Assembly (NCBI GenBank): GCA_013398015.1
Contig: VZRR01005745.1
Span: forward strand, 124,001 to 188,000
Direction: 5' to 3'
DNA length: 64,000 nucleotides
From: Oreocharis arfaki
Taxonomy: Eukaryota > Chordata > Aves > Passeriformes > Paramythiidae
Positions 1 to 13,200 of this stretch are shown here, in pieces. The notes under the pieces were generated by a model, which worked only from the letters and a program-made list of their open reading frames with translations, did not search any database and was not told the origin of the DNA. Each line of letters begins with the position of its first letter. Positions within the stretch are counted from its first letter, which is position 1. The position numbers were made by a program, and so were the translations under genes.

Positions 1-82
1 CCCACCATTATCCCAGCTGCAGCAAAGGGACATGCCTTTGAGATCAGGCGATCTGCAAGATCCAAAACGTAAACAACTGGAC
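1..82 (-). CDS. MARCHF5: MARCHF5 exon 3, 5' part (cut by window edge)
   Basis: Read on the minus strand from 82 to 1, this gives residues 83-109 and continues past the window. The peptide runs GPVVYVLDLADRL, then ISKACPFAAAGIMVG, which matches the segment of MARCHF5 just after the RING-CH finger and entering the first transmembrane helix. The acceptor is a clean pyrimidine-rich tract ending in AG (bases 83-84 on the plus strand read CT). Phase agrees with exon 2: exon 2 supplies the first base of Gly83 and this exon the other two. Known family role: the helices anchor the ligase in the mitochondrial outer membrane. Only the first exon-3 codons are here; the remaining membrane segments and C-terminus lie beyond base 1. 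Confidence 0.95.
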
Positions 83-3000
83 CTATGATAAAGGAAAAGT
101 AAGGTTTCAAGATAGATATATAGATACGCACTATCTATATATACAGATATATGCAGATACAACATAAAAGCATACTGTAGAAAGGTCAGCACCTATCACC
201 AATAAGAAAGAACAAATGAGGCAAAATACAAGTCTGACATACCACATGTGCTGTTTAAGTGAGGATATATAATTGAAAGGCTATTAAGCTAAACTTGTAA
301 CTTCTTTCTACCTACCATTTCATTTACCACATAATCTTTCCAAGAGATTGATATATTGCTTAAAGCACTAATTCACCCACTGATTAGCTTCCTTTGTGTT
401 GAATAAGAATTGTTCCTTTGTAGAAACCACTTCAGGCTTAGCAGCTTTTTTATTTGCTAGATATTTTAGTTTTCTAAAGGAAAAAATACCCATTTGTTGT
501 AATGTACTTCACGTCCTTATCTTTGACAGCTTCACCTGAAAATTCTATCACTAAACTATCCTGCTATGCAGTGAAAAGCAGCACAGTTAATACAAAAGAT
601 TCCTTCCACTGCAAGAGGCTGCATTCAGTATGTTTAGAGTATCACCTCTCAAAACACTGGAGGAAAAAATACTCCTATTCAGGTTATTCAGTGCCTTTGA
701 CAACAACACATGAATAGTTTCATTGTTCTGTCCATGCAGAACTGCACTTTCCAGACTTACACAGGGCAAGGAAATAAATACCCTGACTACCTCTGGTGAG
801 GTAAACAAGGGCAATACCTGCATCTTTTCTTTGAGGGACTGCAAGAGCACGACTGAAACAAAAGCCAGAACACTGACACGTATATATGGAACTGAAAAAC
901 ATCATCACCATGATCTGCATTACTTTTGTATTTGTCAACAAATTCTACATACAGACTGTCCTCCCACAGCTCATATGCATGAACAGTTCCTGTTAGCTCC
1001 CTCCTACTTTTTCTTACCAAAATCAGTGACAATTCTCAAAACCAGCCTACAGGCATTCCTCAAGTAACTAATTCTCCATGTCTATCAAAGTTTACCCAGA
1101 GTGACAAAATTGTCATGCCTGTTTCATGACTTAGTTCTTTTTCTAGACAACAGCTCTATTGTGAATGATTTCAAAACTCCAGTTCTACTCAGCCCAAGTC
1201 CGCCGGTGAAAAAAAGCAACAGGAACATCCAGTTCAACTCCTAACAGTTGTGTTTGACTTTCCAGAACACACTTAAGAAAGTGCTGGGATGTCTATCAAT
1301 ATGCTGGAAGTAGCAACAAGGTCATAACTGCAAGTACTAAATGCACAGTAGTTTACACATCTTGAACGTTTCCCAGAGTCATTGAAAAAGTTGTTTGGTT
1401 GTACCATTTTGAAAACTTATGTTTGAAGACAGGAGACTCAAATGACACTGAAGGTTACCTTGTAACACTACAAGTACTGACAAATTGCACCTACTGATAC
1501 TAATGATTAAGCGAAGCCTAGCTAGAGAACCAGGTATAGAATCTTGAGCCAATACTAGAAAAAAAAATATTGAAACAATCTTTTAATTAGCCCTTACAAA
1601 GGAAGTGAAAAAGGAGGACAAAACTGATTTGTTTTTAAGATGGTATCAAGGAAGAAATGGGAAAATAAATATCACTGATACCAAAGTAAAGAAGGAAATA
1701 TGAAACAAAAATATTTTTCATTTTGAAAACTATATCATGCTTTGAAGAGTTTTTCTCTGCCAAACTGTTTTCTGTTTATTAAACTGAAATAATTATTGAA
1801 GAGATACTTTGGTTACTTTCAAAGTGGTAATAATGTTTTTATATTTAGTGAAAGTTCTCAGAAGAGCAGAAAACAGCTCGCAAGAACATAATTACCACCA
1901 ATCACCAAAACTGATAGGCACTATCAATTCTGAAATGGAATTATGATTTTGAGATATATCATGAGAGGTTGTTTCAAACTAGTAAATACATAAAAAGACA
2001 CCCACTGTTACTTATATTCACTGATGTCTCCTCAAGTTGATATTACCTCTAAACCATAATAATAAATTAGAATTTGTGTTGGGGGTGTCCTTTCACATAA
2101 CTTTTAGAAAGAAGTTTCCAGCAGTACATTAGGGAAGTCTTAATGTAAATAAGTTTCTGTACTGTGATGCCTCAGGGAAGCTTTACTCGTTACTTCTTCC
2201 CTGCTCAAGTAATTTTAGATTCTTAAAGGGTATGACTAGTACTGTCTTCAAAAGACACCTGCTGCAGAAGAAACAGGGCCACTAGCAAGGCTTCTTGGAA
2301 AATTCTTACTGTCCTAACTCTGCCTGGTGTGACCTTGATTGACTTGTAGTTGACTTGTGCTATAACAGCTTTGGGTTACGAGACAGAGCTACAAAAGGGC
2401 AAGACTGTCTCACTTGTTTAAGGCACTTCAAGGTGATGATTGATGTTCCATGGACCCAGATTAATTTCCCTGCTCTACTACTGATGTCTTGCGTACTCGT
2501 ACACAAGTCTGAATTTTTACGCCCTTATCTTTAAAAATGGAAAAAGAGGGTATTGTGATGGAAAATATATCAAAATACATGAAGGGAGTCTCACATATCT
2601 GCATGTAAGAGCTGAACAACCTCATGCACGAATTTTAGGCCAGCTTCAGAATCCAGGAATGCTGGAATCTAAACTTTCAAATACAGCATGCCATGAACTG
2701 CAAGAACAAATTAAAATGCCTGTTATGTTAATGTATCCTGTCCAAATTATAGTTGCTTCCCCTTTTTCCCATTGTCAAAATAAAATGCAAATGCAGCTCA
2801 CATCACCATTTCATCAGTCAAGATACAAATAAGAATTTTAAACAGTGTCAAGTTTTGTGGTGCATTCTGTGTCCAGACAGAAACCCAGCTTTCTTCCCAA
2901 AGCCAATGCTAAACGTTATCATTTGATGCCTTTTTTACAATGGAGATGTATCTTATTCAGCAAAACCGAACTGTGGTTGTTACATGAATAACTTGCAGTA

Positions 3001-4001
3001 AGTTTCATAGTGGTTTATGTCAGTATTGTTGTATATATTTTCTTTCCCATTACTCAGTGTTCTATCATGGAAATAAATGTCATCACTCAAAATTCCCTTG
3101 ACACCTTAATTTTGTCAGCCTTTAAACTAATAAGAAAGGGCTCCTGTCCTGAAGAACTGGCAGTGAGTTATTTTCAGCTCCTTCATTACAGAAATAAGAT
3201 ACTTTTAAAAAAAATCTTTAAAATCCTCTAAATGCCTGCACTCACTTACTACATCACCATTTCTTTAACAAGCAGTTTTACTTTTAAACAAAATTTAAGT
3301 TTCCATGGCAACATTTCATTTTCTTGATTTGCTTAATATATCCCATAGAACACATGGGCAAATGGGGCTGAAATAACAGCAAGCACTGCTAACTTAAATA
3401 CATGCAACATACGGTGCACTATCGTACTTGGCTACTTAAGTAAGAGACTCTGGAAGACCATGTCCAACTTTTTTTTTTAACTTTGACAAACAGAGCAAGA
3501 GCAGTACCCAGCAATCATAAATATTCTGCCTCTTGATTACAGGGCAATATTGACTCAGAAACACCTCCTGACCAAAGTCAAAGTATGTTTTTCCAGTAGT
3601 ACCACATGCTGCTTAGGAAATTCTCCTCTGAATTTCCTCTGATAAGTGTCTCTGCAAGCTGAAGTCAAAAAAAGGATATGTTTATGTGCTGTGTGGCAAT
3701 TGCTGAAAGAAGTCACCTTCTGCTCAACAAGAAAAATAATCCCATTAGCCAGGAAATAATTACAGGTCAATTACAAGATTTATCTATATATCTAAATGGA
3801 ACACATCCAAAATTTTTAGAAGGTATTTAACTAAGCCACCAAATAGGAGGCAAGCAGAATATAAAGTTATTTCTTTCTGTCTGGAAAAGGGAATGGACAA
3901 GTTTTCAACAGAACTGGCGCTCTGAGCACAAGAAAGTAAAAAGAAAAAAAAACAAGAAAGAACAAATAAAGAAACAACAATTTAAATGATCCATATCTTA
4001 C
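83..4001 (-). other. MARCHF5: MARCHF5 intron 2
   Basis: This AT-rich intron of 3919 bp has a GT donor next to base 4001 (GTAAGATATGG on the minus strand) and an AG acceptor at 83-84. Short open frames at 502-1067 and 3010-3770 match no family I recognise and look like chance ORFs. A simple TA/GATA-rich patch lies at about 111-160. I see no RNA gene or clear interspersed repeat. Confidence 0.85.
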
Positions 4002-4204
4002 CTAGCTTTGGAAATACTATTAAATACTCTGCATTGCACTGAGGACAAGCAACTCTAGCAGTACTGTTTCCTCTTTGCTTTTCATCCACCCAGCGCTGCA
4101 GACAAGTCTGATGCACCCACTTGGTAGAGCCCCTGCACCTGCAGGGTCTCACCCACTCTGCTGTCCGATCATCCTCATCGGTAGCAAAACAAACCCAGCA
4201 GCTT
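4002..4204 (-). CDS. MARCHF5: MARCHF5 exon 2, RING-CH zinc finger
   Basis: This 203-nt exon encodes residues 15-83 and holds the complete RING-CH (C4HC3) finger of this E3 ubiquitin ligase. The zinc ligands are C17, C20, C36, C38, H46, C49, C68 and C71, in the order C-C-C-C-H-C-C-C expected for MARCH proteins. The invariant Trp before the second half (KWVHQACLQRW) is also present. Known role: MARCHF5 sits in the mitochondrial outer membrane and ubiquitinates fission and fusion factors such as DRP1 and mitofusins, and damaged or aggregated proteins. The acceptor (TGTGATTACAG) and donor (GTAAGA) are strong, and both junctions keep frame with exons 1 and 3. No substitution at a zinc ligand and no frameshift is visible, so the gene looks functional. 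Confidence 0.98.
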
Positions 4205-7200
4205 CTGTAATCACAGGAAGGAAAAAAAAAAGATATTTTCTGCTACTTTTACATGCTTAAAATAAACATTCAGCTCTGAAAGCACGCAGCTTTGGCAAAT
4301 GTGCACCTAGAGGAGATGATGGTTGTTACTTCATTCTTAATCGCCAGAAGCGTCAGTATTTGGTACCACAGTTTTGCTATGAAATCAACACAATAAACAT
4401 AATTTTACAGATAGCTAAACAACTACTTTATACATTCTGAATTATTAATTAAACTTTTAGACAATTTATGATTAAAAAGCATTGAGACTGTAGTCCAACC
4501 TTTGAATAATTCAACATACAAAAAATCCACATTATTTTAATGTTTTATCATCTCCTTCTACAACAGACATTTTGGCAAGATTTTTTTAATTTTAAAAATA
4601 TAAGATCAATACTGTAGTCTGTTACTTGGGAAACTAAATCCAATCCACTTAAATGATAACACAAATGATACAATACCACAAAAAACTCTAAACAATTATA
4701 TCAAATTCATTCCCTCTCTCTGAAAAGATAAAGACTTTAGTTCAAACAAATTGACTTTGTATAATAAAAATTAAGTTACAAAGTACGTCAAGAATACTGT
4801 TGTACCAGTTGAGGAGGAAATTTCTGCTTTGGAGAGAATTATGTAGACTTGAAAATTCAAATATATTAATTCTGTAAAAAGAAAACACAAGACTGACAGT
4901 CTATACAACCTGACCTGAAGTGAGCACAGAACCTAGGAGCTCCCAGATATCTGGTCTGATGATTAGGCCAGACTTTTGGCCAACTTACAAGAGAAAGCAA
5001 AATACGGATCTAAACTAGGAAAATATCAGATGTGTTCAGCCAATAATTTTTAATGTGAAACAATTCACTAATTCCCATACTGAAGATATAAAAGTTTACA
5101 TAATAAACCAGAATTTATCAAAATAAGGATCTTGCTATAAATACAGGTGTATATATATAATGGTTTGATTTTTAAAAAATATTTTATGCAAGCCACTGCA
5201 ATCATACTGAAACCCTTATAAAGGAGCACAACCACCGCACTGCTGTTTTAACAATGTAATTTAACTGTAATTTAACTACCAAGACACAATCTAATTAGAC
5301 ATTGTGACCTAACTGAAGTTTTGCATCACTATTTTGATGATGAAGTTTTGTTCTCTTAACAACTTAAGTATCATTAAGACAAAACACTAAAAGGTTTCTT
5401 GTATGTAACCTGTAACAAACAGTAATTGAGAGAAGAAACTGAGAAATGCTCTGGCACTAGTAAGCAAAACAACTTTATTATTTGAGAATCATGATTGTGG
5501 ATTCTGTGCCAGGATGTCACAGTGGTTCATGATGCTTTTCCTCTTGCTTTGTTTTTGTTTGTTTTTAACTCCTCTTTGAGAAAAAAGAAGGGGGAATCTG
5601 CAATGGGAAACTTAATTTCGTCAGGCTCCAACTTCAAGAAATGAAAAACATTGTTGTCTAACAGCTTTGCTTTTAAGATCTCACTATTTTGGGTAGTATT
5701 TTATTTGTAAATTCAAAGTGTTTCTTTACAGAAGAATAGATTTTTTTAAAATAGAAATAACTGTGCCTATAAAATACTTGCAAGACATTCTTTAAAGCAC
5801 TTAATCTTTTTAACATCTGTAGTAGTAGAAATATGCTGAAAAAGTTTCAAGTGTACCAGAGCAGAAGGCAAACTGTAGTGGTCTAAAACTAGAGCTGCCT
5901 CAGTTTGCATTTGAGAAGACTTTTCAGGTGATGACTGACATCTGGAATCAGAACTGTAGCTTCTTACATTCATCTTAATGGGAAGGTAAAATCAAAGTCG
6001 ACTTGGCTTCTTTCTGTCCTTCCCCACATTGGTTTGTATCAAAATTGTCATGCTCTTCACTCTTGTAACACCACCCACCCTTTTTGCCTTCATACTCCCA
6101 ATGTGCACCTACCACAATGGTTCCAAATGAAAAGACAAATTAACCTCCCTAAGCAGGAGGAGGAAAGACAGACAAGCCACAGGTCAGTAAGAATCTAGAT
6201 GAAAATGCTGAGACCACAACTAAGATTTGTAAGGATTACAAAGCACGGCTGACATTTTGGTCCATTGCACACCAATATCACACACAATATCAAAAACATA
6301 CAACAGAACACAAGTTCTTGCATTGTTTATTGATTTTTATTTACATTAAGAATCCCCAAATTTACTTTAAAAACAAATAATACCATACAATACTACTGAT
6401 CATTGTTCCTCTTCAGCAGTTTTTTTCTGCATTACAGGTAAACAGTCACTCATTCATTCCACATCCTATTTAAGTCTACAACTGCTCTAAATTTGTAATT
6501 CAGATTTTTATTTATAAATTAAAGGCTTCACAACAGAGCTAGTTAGGTCTGAGGATACCATCACAAAATGCAAGTCTAGAGTTTATTCAAATAATGACAG
6601 ATTTAAGCATGAAGATAATCTTGCTACGGTGCAATTTTAAGTAGTGAATTTGTCCATGACAATGGCTGTAGATTAAATTCTGTTCTCAAGTTCTCTGTCA
6701 AGGTTAGTAAGTAAAAAAAAAAATATGCATCTTTTCTTTAATTGCTTCATCCAATTTCTTGCCAGCCAATCATACCTGAAAACCTGAAAGACCTATGAGA
6801 GGAATAACAAAATCCTTTACAGACTTAAACCATTAGCAAGTCATGAATAATGAACAGTAAATTCCCTCTATACTGTCATCAGCTTTATCTCTTTCCATTG
6901 ACAGCAGCTGTAGCAGAAAGGACTAAATAAAACCATTTCAAAACAGGTATCTAGGCTCTTGCCAGATTTTCCATTTTCTTGTACTGAATAAAATATGACC
7001 TTGATTCTTACCACTGAATCAGGTTGCTACTCATATAACCTGAAATAGAAAGGGCTTAAAAGGTGGAACAAAGCATTGTTTCTGATAGAAACTCAAACCT
7101 TTTTCCTTGATGACTTTCTACATTGCTAAATCAATAACACTAATGTATTTTTCCACACTTCCTTGGCTCAAAAAAACCCCAAAACCAAAACAAAACATAC

Positions 7201-10200
7201 AAAAACCCAGACCAATATGATTATTGCAGCTCTGAATATAAAGTTACAAATGCCTTTTAGATTCAGCTCACCAGCAGATGAAGCTTTCCAGTCTCAAAAA
7301 TTCTATTCTGACTCTGAGAATAATGTGGTTTTTTGCATCTGTTTTTTTTCTCTAACAAAGACAAACTCTTTTCAGGGCACTGCTTGTGTTAAGAGCAAAG
7401 CAGATGGGGAGAAAGTTGTATTCAAGATTAGAGATCCTATACTCCAAATGTTACATGACTAATCTAAGCCAAGGTGTGCCTAAAACCAGGTTCCTACAAA
7501 CCACAAGCTTCTTACCAGTAAGGAGCCCACTCTCTCCAGTACCTGGTTGGACTACAGCTCCAACAAATCTGTAAGATCTCCAGTATTAGACATACCTAGA
7601 CTGCTCTCCTTTTAATGAAGCTATACCCCTTCTAAAGGTTACTTCTTTCCAAAACGAGTCTTAGATGGAAGACAGTATCTAATTCATGTTATTTAAATCA
7701 AATATGACTCAATTTGTGAAAGCTGAATTCATCATGAAACAGCTTTGTTTTCAAGCAGGCATGACTGTGTAAAGCAACACAAAAAAGTAATTTAAAAGCA
7801 GTATGTTGATTATATATACACACTAGTAAAAGATTTGCAAAAATTTCTAAAGCCCCATAAGCCCAGCAGATATCCTTGTATCCACAACGCTTAATGGAAG
7901 ATGACCTACTAGACTGGGACAGCAGAGCTGTTTCACGATCTGGTTTCAAATATTTAGTACTGCAAGTGAGAATGGAAACATCTTGGAATTTTTCCCCTTA
8001 TGTTCAGTGGCATACAAATATGAATGGTCAGTAAAACCAGAAAGCTTCTCAGAAAAGAAAGTTCTACTAGACCTTTAGACCTAACTCTTACTGTGGGAAA
8101 TGCAAATTTCAACATGCATGGCATGCTCCAGAATCATGAGCTAAAAACACATTTTCCCTCTCATTACAGTTCTTTCACAAAATAAGAAATCTTCTGCATT
8201 TCTCCTGCATCACAAAGCACATCTCTTTTCCTTAAAGTGGCAGGATATCTTGTTGTAAGAGTAAAGCATCCTTGTCCTGCTAAGCACCAAGTGTCTGAGC
8301 ACCTTATTGCAATTAAATTTCACATCCAAAAAGAAGTGAAAAGGCTGAAACGTAACTGATAGCAACAACAGCACAGAGAGCCAAGTCAGTGAGAGGTGAA
8401 AACATACCTTGGAAGAAATGACTGAAAGCATTCCAGTAACTAGCCATAAAAAGGCACTGTTCTAAAGGATGACCCAAAAGTCTGCTGTTTGGAAGAGGCA
8501 ATTTTTCATGAGCTTCCATAACAACTTTTTATGTATAGTCTATGTCGACAGATAAAATATCTTTGTTGATGAATAGTGATAAGCTTTACACTAAACTTGT
8601 CAACTACACTCTAAGTACTACAGGATCATGTTTAAGTTGGAAGACTAGGATGTCAGAAAAATGGAGTTACCTAGTAGCATTAGGCTGCTTTGGAGCTGTC
8701 TGGAATTTTAGTAGGGGGACAACAAACTGTTCTCTCAAAAAGCAAGAGAAGCACCACATTGCAAATGCTACCACATTTCCTTTTCCTGAGTGTGAAGAAC
8801 CAGCAGCAGTAAGATCTTGTGCTAGAGGGCCACTGCCTGGTCACAAGAGAATGCAAGCCTAGCCTACAAACCCCAGACAAAGGCTACAAAGAGAGGAATA
8901 CCATTAACCCGAGAAATGTTAGCTTATGTCATGTTTCACAAAGGAGATTAAGTGCCAGAAGAGACGAACTCACTTGCAGGATTATAGATGGAACACCGCT
9001 CTTTCCCCAATATTTTCCTGGGCATCAAACACAGTGGAAAATACTTTTATCTTCAATCCAAGACCCACCTATCAAGCTCAAAAAACTCTTACACTATCCT
9101 AAGGGGAAAAACACACAAGGGAAACACACTGAGTGAAGAACAGAGATAGCAGTGCAAAAATAGCAGTCTTAGATGCTCCATCGTGACTTCAGCGGATGCT
9201 TTCAAGGCAGCACGGCATAGCAGCCATATGCCAGCCTGTATCACTCAGCTAGAAAACATGCTGTCACCTTGAAAGAAAGTCTAAAATTCTCAAAGGAAGT
9301 CCAGAAAGTCATCTGACCTTATACCCAATTCTGCTCTGCCCAGTCATCCAGGATAGGGTGCAATGCTGTGTAAAGGAGATATTGATAAGAATCTAGACAT
9401 AACAGTAACTACACTTCATTATAAAAGCAGCGTGTTCAATAGAAACAGCTTAAGTAGAGAATATCAAGCTAATGGTGGTGTGAACATATGGTCACAAAAG
9501 TGGTATTCACATATAGGTTCTGACCTCCTCTAACCTCAGGATGACATTGTATAAACCAGATTTTAGAAAGATTTTAATAAAAGCACGTGGATAACTAAAA
9601 CCCAGTAAACAAAGACATTAAAACCCCATAGAATAATTAACTAGAAAGTGCACCGGAAAGATCTACTGATGATCAGAAGTTCAATTAAAGCTTTATTATA
9701 TTCTCAATTATAGCTTAAACCAAGGGGAAATATTTTACACTTGAGCTCACTGCACTATATAAAGGCAGAGATTCAAGTAAAGGAGAGTTCACGGAATCCT
9801 GCTGGCTGCTTTCTAGCTTGTGGATAAAATTAAACCTTTGACTGCCAGGCATCATCTATTGTGTTTTAATTGGGCCTTAGGAGATTTTTATGGTCTTTGT
9901 TTCTAGCTATCTTAGAATAAGGAATCCTTCCCCAGATCTAGCTATCTTGTTAGGTTTTAGTCTCTAGTTTGCCAAATCTAGACTGTCAGTAAATAAATTA
10001 GCTTTCATTCTGGATAATTTAAACTTTTGCAACCAGTTATTCAGACACATTCCTTTTGCAAAGTCTTCAAAATTCAGTTATCTTAAAGGCTTTAGTATTA
10101 CCATACTCTCACTTTTTCAAAAGGAAAAGCTGAGAAGTCACCAAAGCTCAGTGGCTTTCCTGTCAGCCTTTAAATATACAATGAATTTTGATGCTAGAAA

Positions 10201-13200
10201 CATTTGTTTTATTTCTCAAGTGAGGGAGGGAGAACAGGGCCCTTCTAGACATGTACAAAGAACAAATCAGGAAAAACTATTACTCATACAATAAGCACTT
10301 TATTACTAAACATTATTTATTTTGCTAACTAAACTCTTACTATTGTGTATTAGCAGCTTGGTCTACAACTAATAATTTAAGCTACTGAGTGCCTGCTGGA
10401 GGGGTAACACTGATTCTTACTGTTTTAAGAGGAAAAACAAGAGTGACTAAAACTAAGCGGCAAAAGAAAAACCAACCAAACAAAACCTAAATGAAGAACC
10501 CCATACACACACAGAAAATAATTTACTTCCAAAACTGAAACATGCTTTGAACAACATGATTTGAACAGAAAGCTAACACGTAGTCAAATACATACATACA
10601 TAGCAAACAGTGAAGAATTCTAATAACATTATGTTAATGCTTTAAAAATTTAATGGATTTTTTTATAATGCAGATAGCATATGATATGATATAGGGAAAA
10701 CATTTTCTCATGCATTGTTTGACAAATCTGTCAATAATCACAAACACAGGAAGTAACAGAGATGTGAAGCAACTAGGAAATTACATTTTAGAGGCTATTT
10801 AAAGTTACTTCCTTGAAGGTGACTTTAAACATCTTAATTACTTATTAATACCTCTAAGATGACCAGACTCCAAATGAAGACAAAAATATGTAGTTTCTAT
10901 TAACAAACATTAAACAATGCCATTTTGCACTGGGGGAAAAGGGGAGTTACATCAGAAAAATACCAATACTGGTATTCGTGGTGCATGTACAGAGTAGATG
11001 GCAGATGCTACAAATATCAGGAGCAACCTACATAGAGAATAGACCAAGTCTGACCTGCCTAAAACTGTAACCATCCTGACATTAAGCTGTTGCTGTGATA
11101 AGCAAATGATAAGAAATGCAAAATTCAGAGTCTGTACCATGTGAGCTCAATCTCCTGCAGCCATTTTCCAGTGTCACACAGTTAATGCAGAAGTACAAAT
11201 GAATCTTTAAGCACAGTAGCTTTAGTTACAAAAGTAAATACATTAGCATAGACATCTGTTAGAAACCAAACATGGCTCCTTGCTTTATATTCAATTTTTA
11301 GGGAAAGTACTTGTGAAATAGAAGTTCGATTTTTTTATGTATTCCTAGAGAGTTTCACGGTTAAACTGACCATACAGGGTAAGAAATCTTCCTGTTGTGT
11401 TCTTCCAAAGAAAAGAGAAGAAAAAAAAAAACCAGAAGTGTAGTCCTACAATTGCAAAAAGTGGAAGACTCCAAAGAAAGCAAATTGCTTTGAACTCAAG
11501 AATTTATGACAGACACTATTACTCAAGTTAGTCTCAGTTTATAATTTCTATTTTTTACCAGAGAATCTACAGCATAAGAGAACAAACCAAAAAGCTCTAC
11601 TTAAGTCAGTCATCTTATGTAATCCTAATAATAAAAATTGGAACAATTTCTGACCTAAAAATTACCAAACATCTTTAAATGCCAACAAGATAAATTCTTG
11701 GGATGTTAGTACCTCAAGAACAACACAAAAACACCTATCAAATGTGGCAGACATTGGAAATTTGGAAATGTCTTTACTCTGAATAAATGTGAACAAAATT
11801 GCAAGGTGTCTGATCACAACATCAAGTAACTCTCCTCGACAGGCTGTGGAACTGACTGCATGACTCACCAGTACAACAGTCACAAGCACGCTGCACATGG
11901 TCTTCTGTAATTATATCCCTCACAGAAAGCTAACTTATGTTGGCACATTTTAGTCCAACAAAAAATATCCACTTCTGAACAAAAATACTCACATTCCAGG
12001 AAGAGGCAATTAGAAGAAACAAATGAGAAGAGATCTGGAAGGTACATAACGACCACACTGCAGGTTTAAAATAGAGGGATAGAGGGTCTTGTCTTTTTTC
12101 TAGAAAGATTGTGAAGAAATAATAAATTATGTCAAAACGGCTTTAAAAAAATACCACTGAATGCCAGCCCCTCTTGTCCATGACAACTCTATTATTTACC
12201 ACCTTCCCACTGTGTCAGTAGTTTCTTTTAATATGTATGCATTGAAGAAGAGCTGCATGGCCACAGGGGGAGACAGGCAGAGCTACCTAAACTGAGAACA
12301 CTAAATAGTCCATACTTCTCATCAGCAGTCACCTGAAAACCTAGAAGCATAAACACTTATCCAAAAAGTTTGTTTCTGCGAGAGTTGTTTCCAAACATAA
12401 GCACATACAAGAATTCTCTGGCTAGCCCTTAAATCAAATTTACTTGTTATAGGGGAAACTACTATATAGCAGGCCAGTTTAATTTTTATCTAAACTTAGA
12501 AACAAATGAACAGCTAGTCCCTGATTGAATACAACTTCAGTGCATTTATTTTTTTAAGCAGCATTTAAAAGTGAACATTTTGATTATAAGTTTTCTTATC
12601 CTACCACATTGCTAGGCAGGAGATGCCTAATCCTTCCCCAGAATCACTGACACAAAAATCCTGAGCATAAGCACTTCCACTGAGTTTTAAAAATTTTTGA
12701 CAAAAAGCACTCATATTAGCATTAACATGACAGGAGCAAAAATTCTTAAGAGGAAAAAAAAAGCAGGATCCCAGTCCAACCAGACAGGAAGTTATCTTAA
12801 CTTTTAGGTACAAATTTCAGAGCCAGTGCTAAAAAAGGTGAAGTACATATTTGCTAGAAGGTGTCAGTGGACTGTATCTCCCTATTGGCACCTCCAGCAC
12901 AGTATGCCTACATTATGCAGTGCAAATGATACTGTGCTGTTTTCCCACTTAAACTGGGATTGCATCTAGACCTGGTATCACAGAATTATAGGTTGGAAGC
13001 GACCACAGGTGATCTTGTCAGACCTCCTGCCCAAGACAGAAGCAATACTGAATTCAGACCAGACAGCAGAGCTGGGTCCAGAAAAGCCTCATGGGCAGAG
13101 ATCCACATCTGCACTGGGCAACCTGCTCCCAAGCTCAACTGCATCACCCTCACCCTCACCTGCTGAAAACTTCTCTGTTCAAATTTACAGTTGATTCCCA

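Noticed and set aside
9297..9370. Possible ancient CR1 remnant in MARCHF5 intron 1
   Set aside because: Only a loose resemblance (TCATCTGACCTTATACCC) without the ordered blocks seen in the two called fragments.
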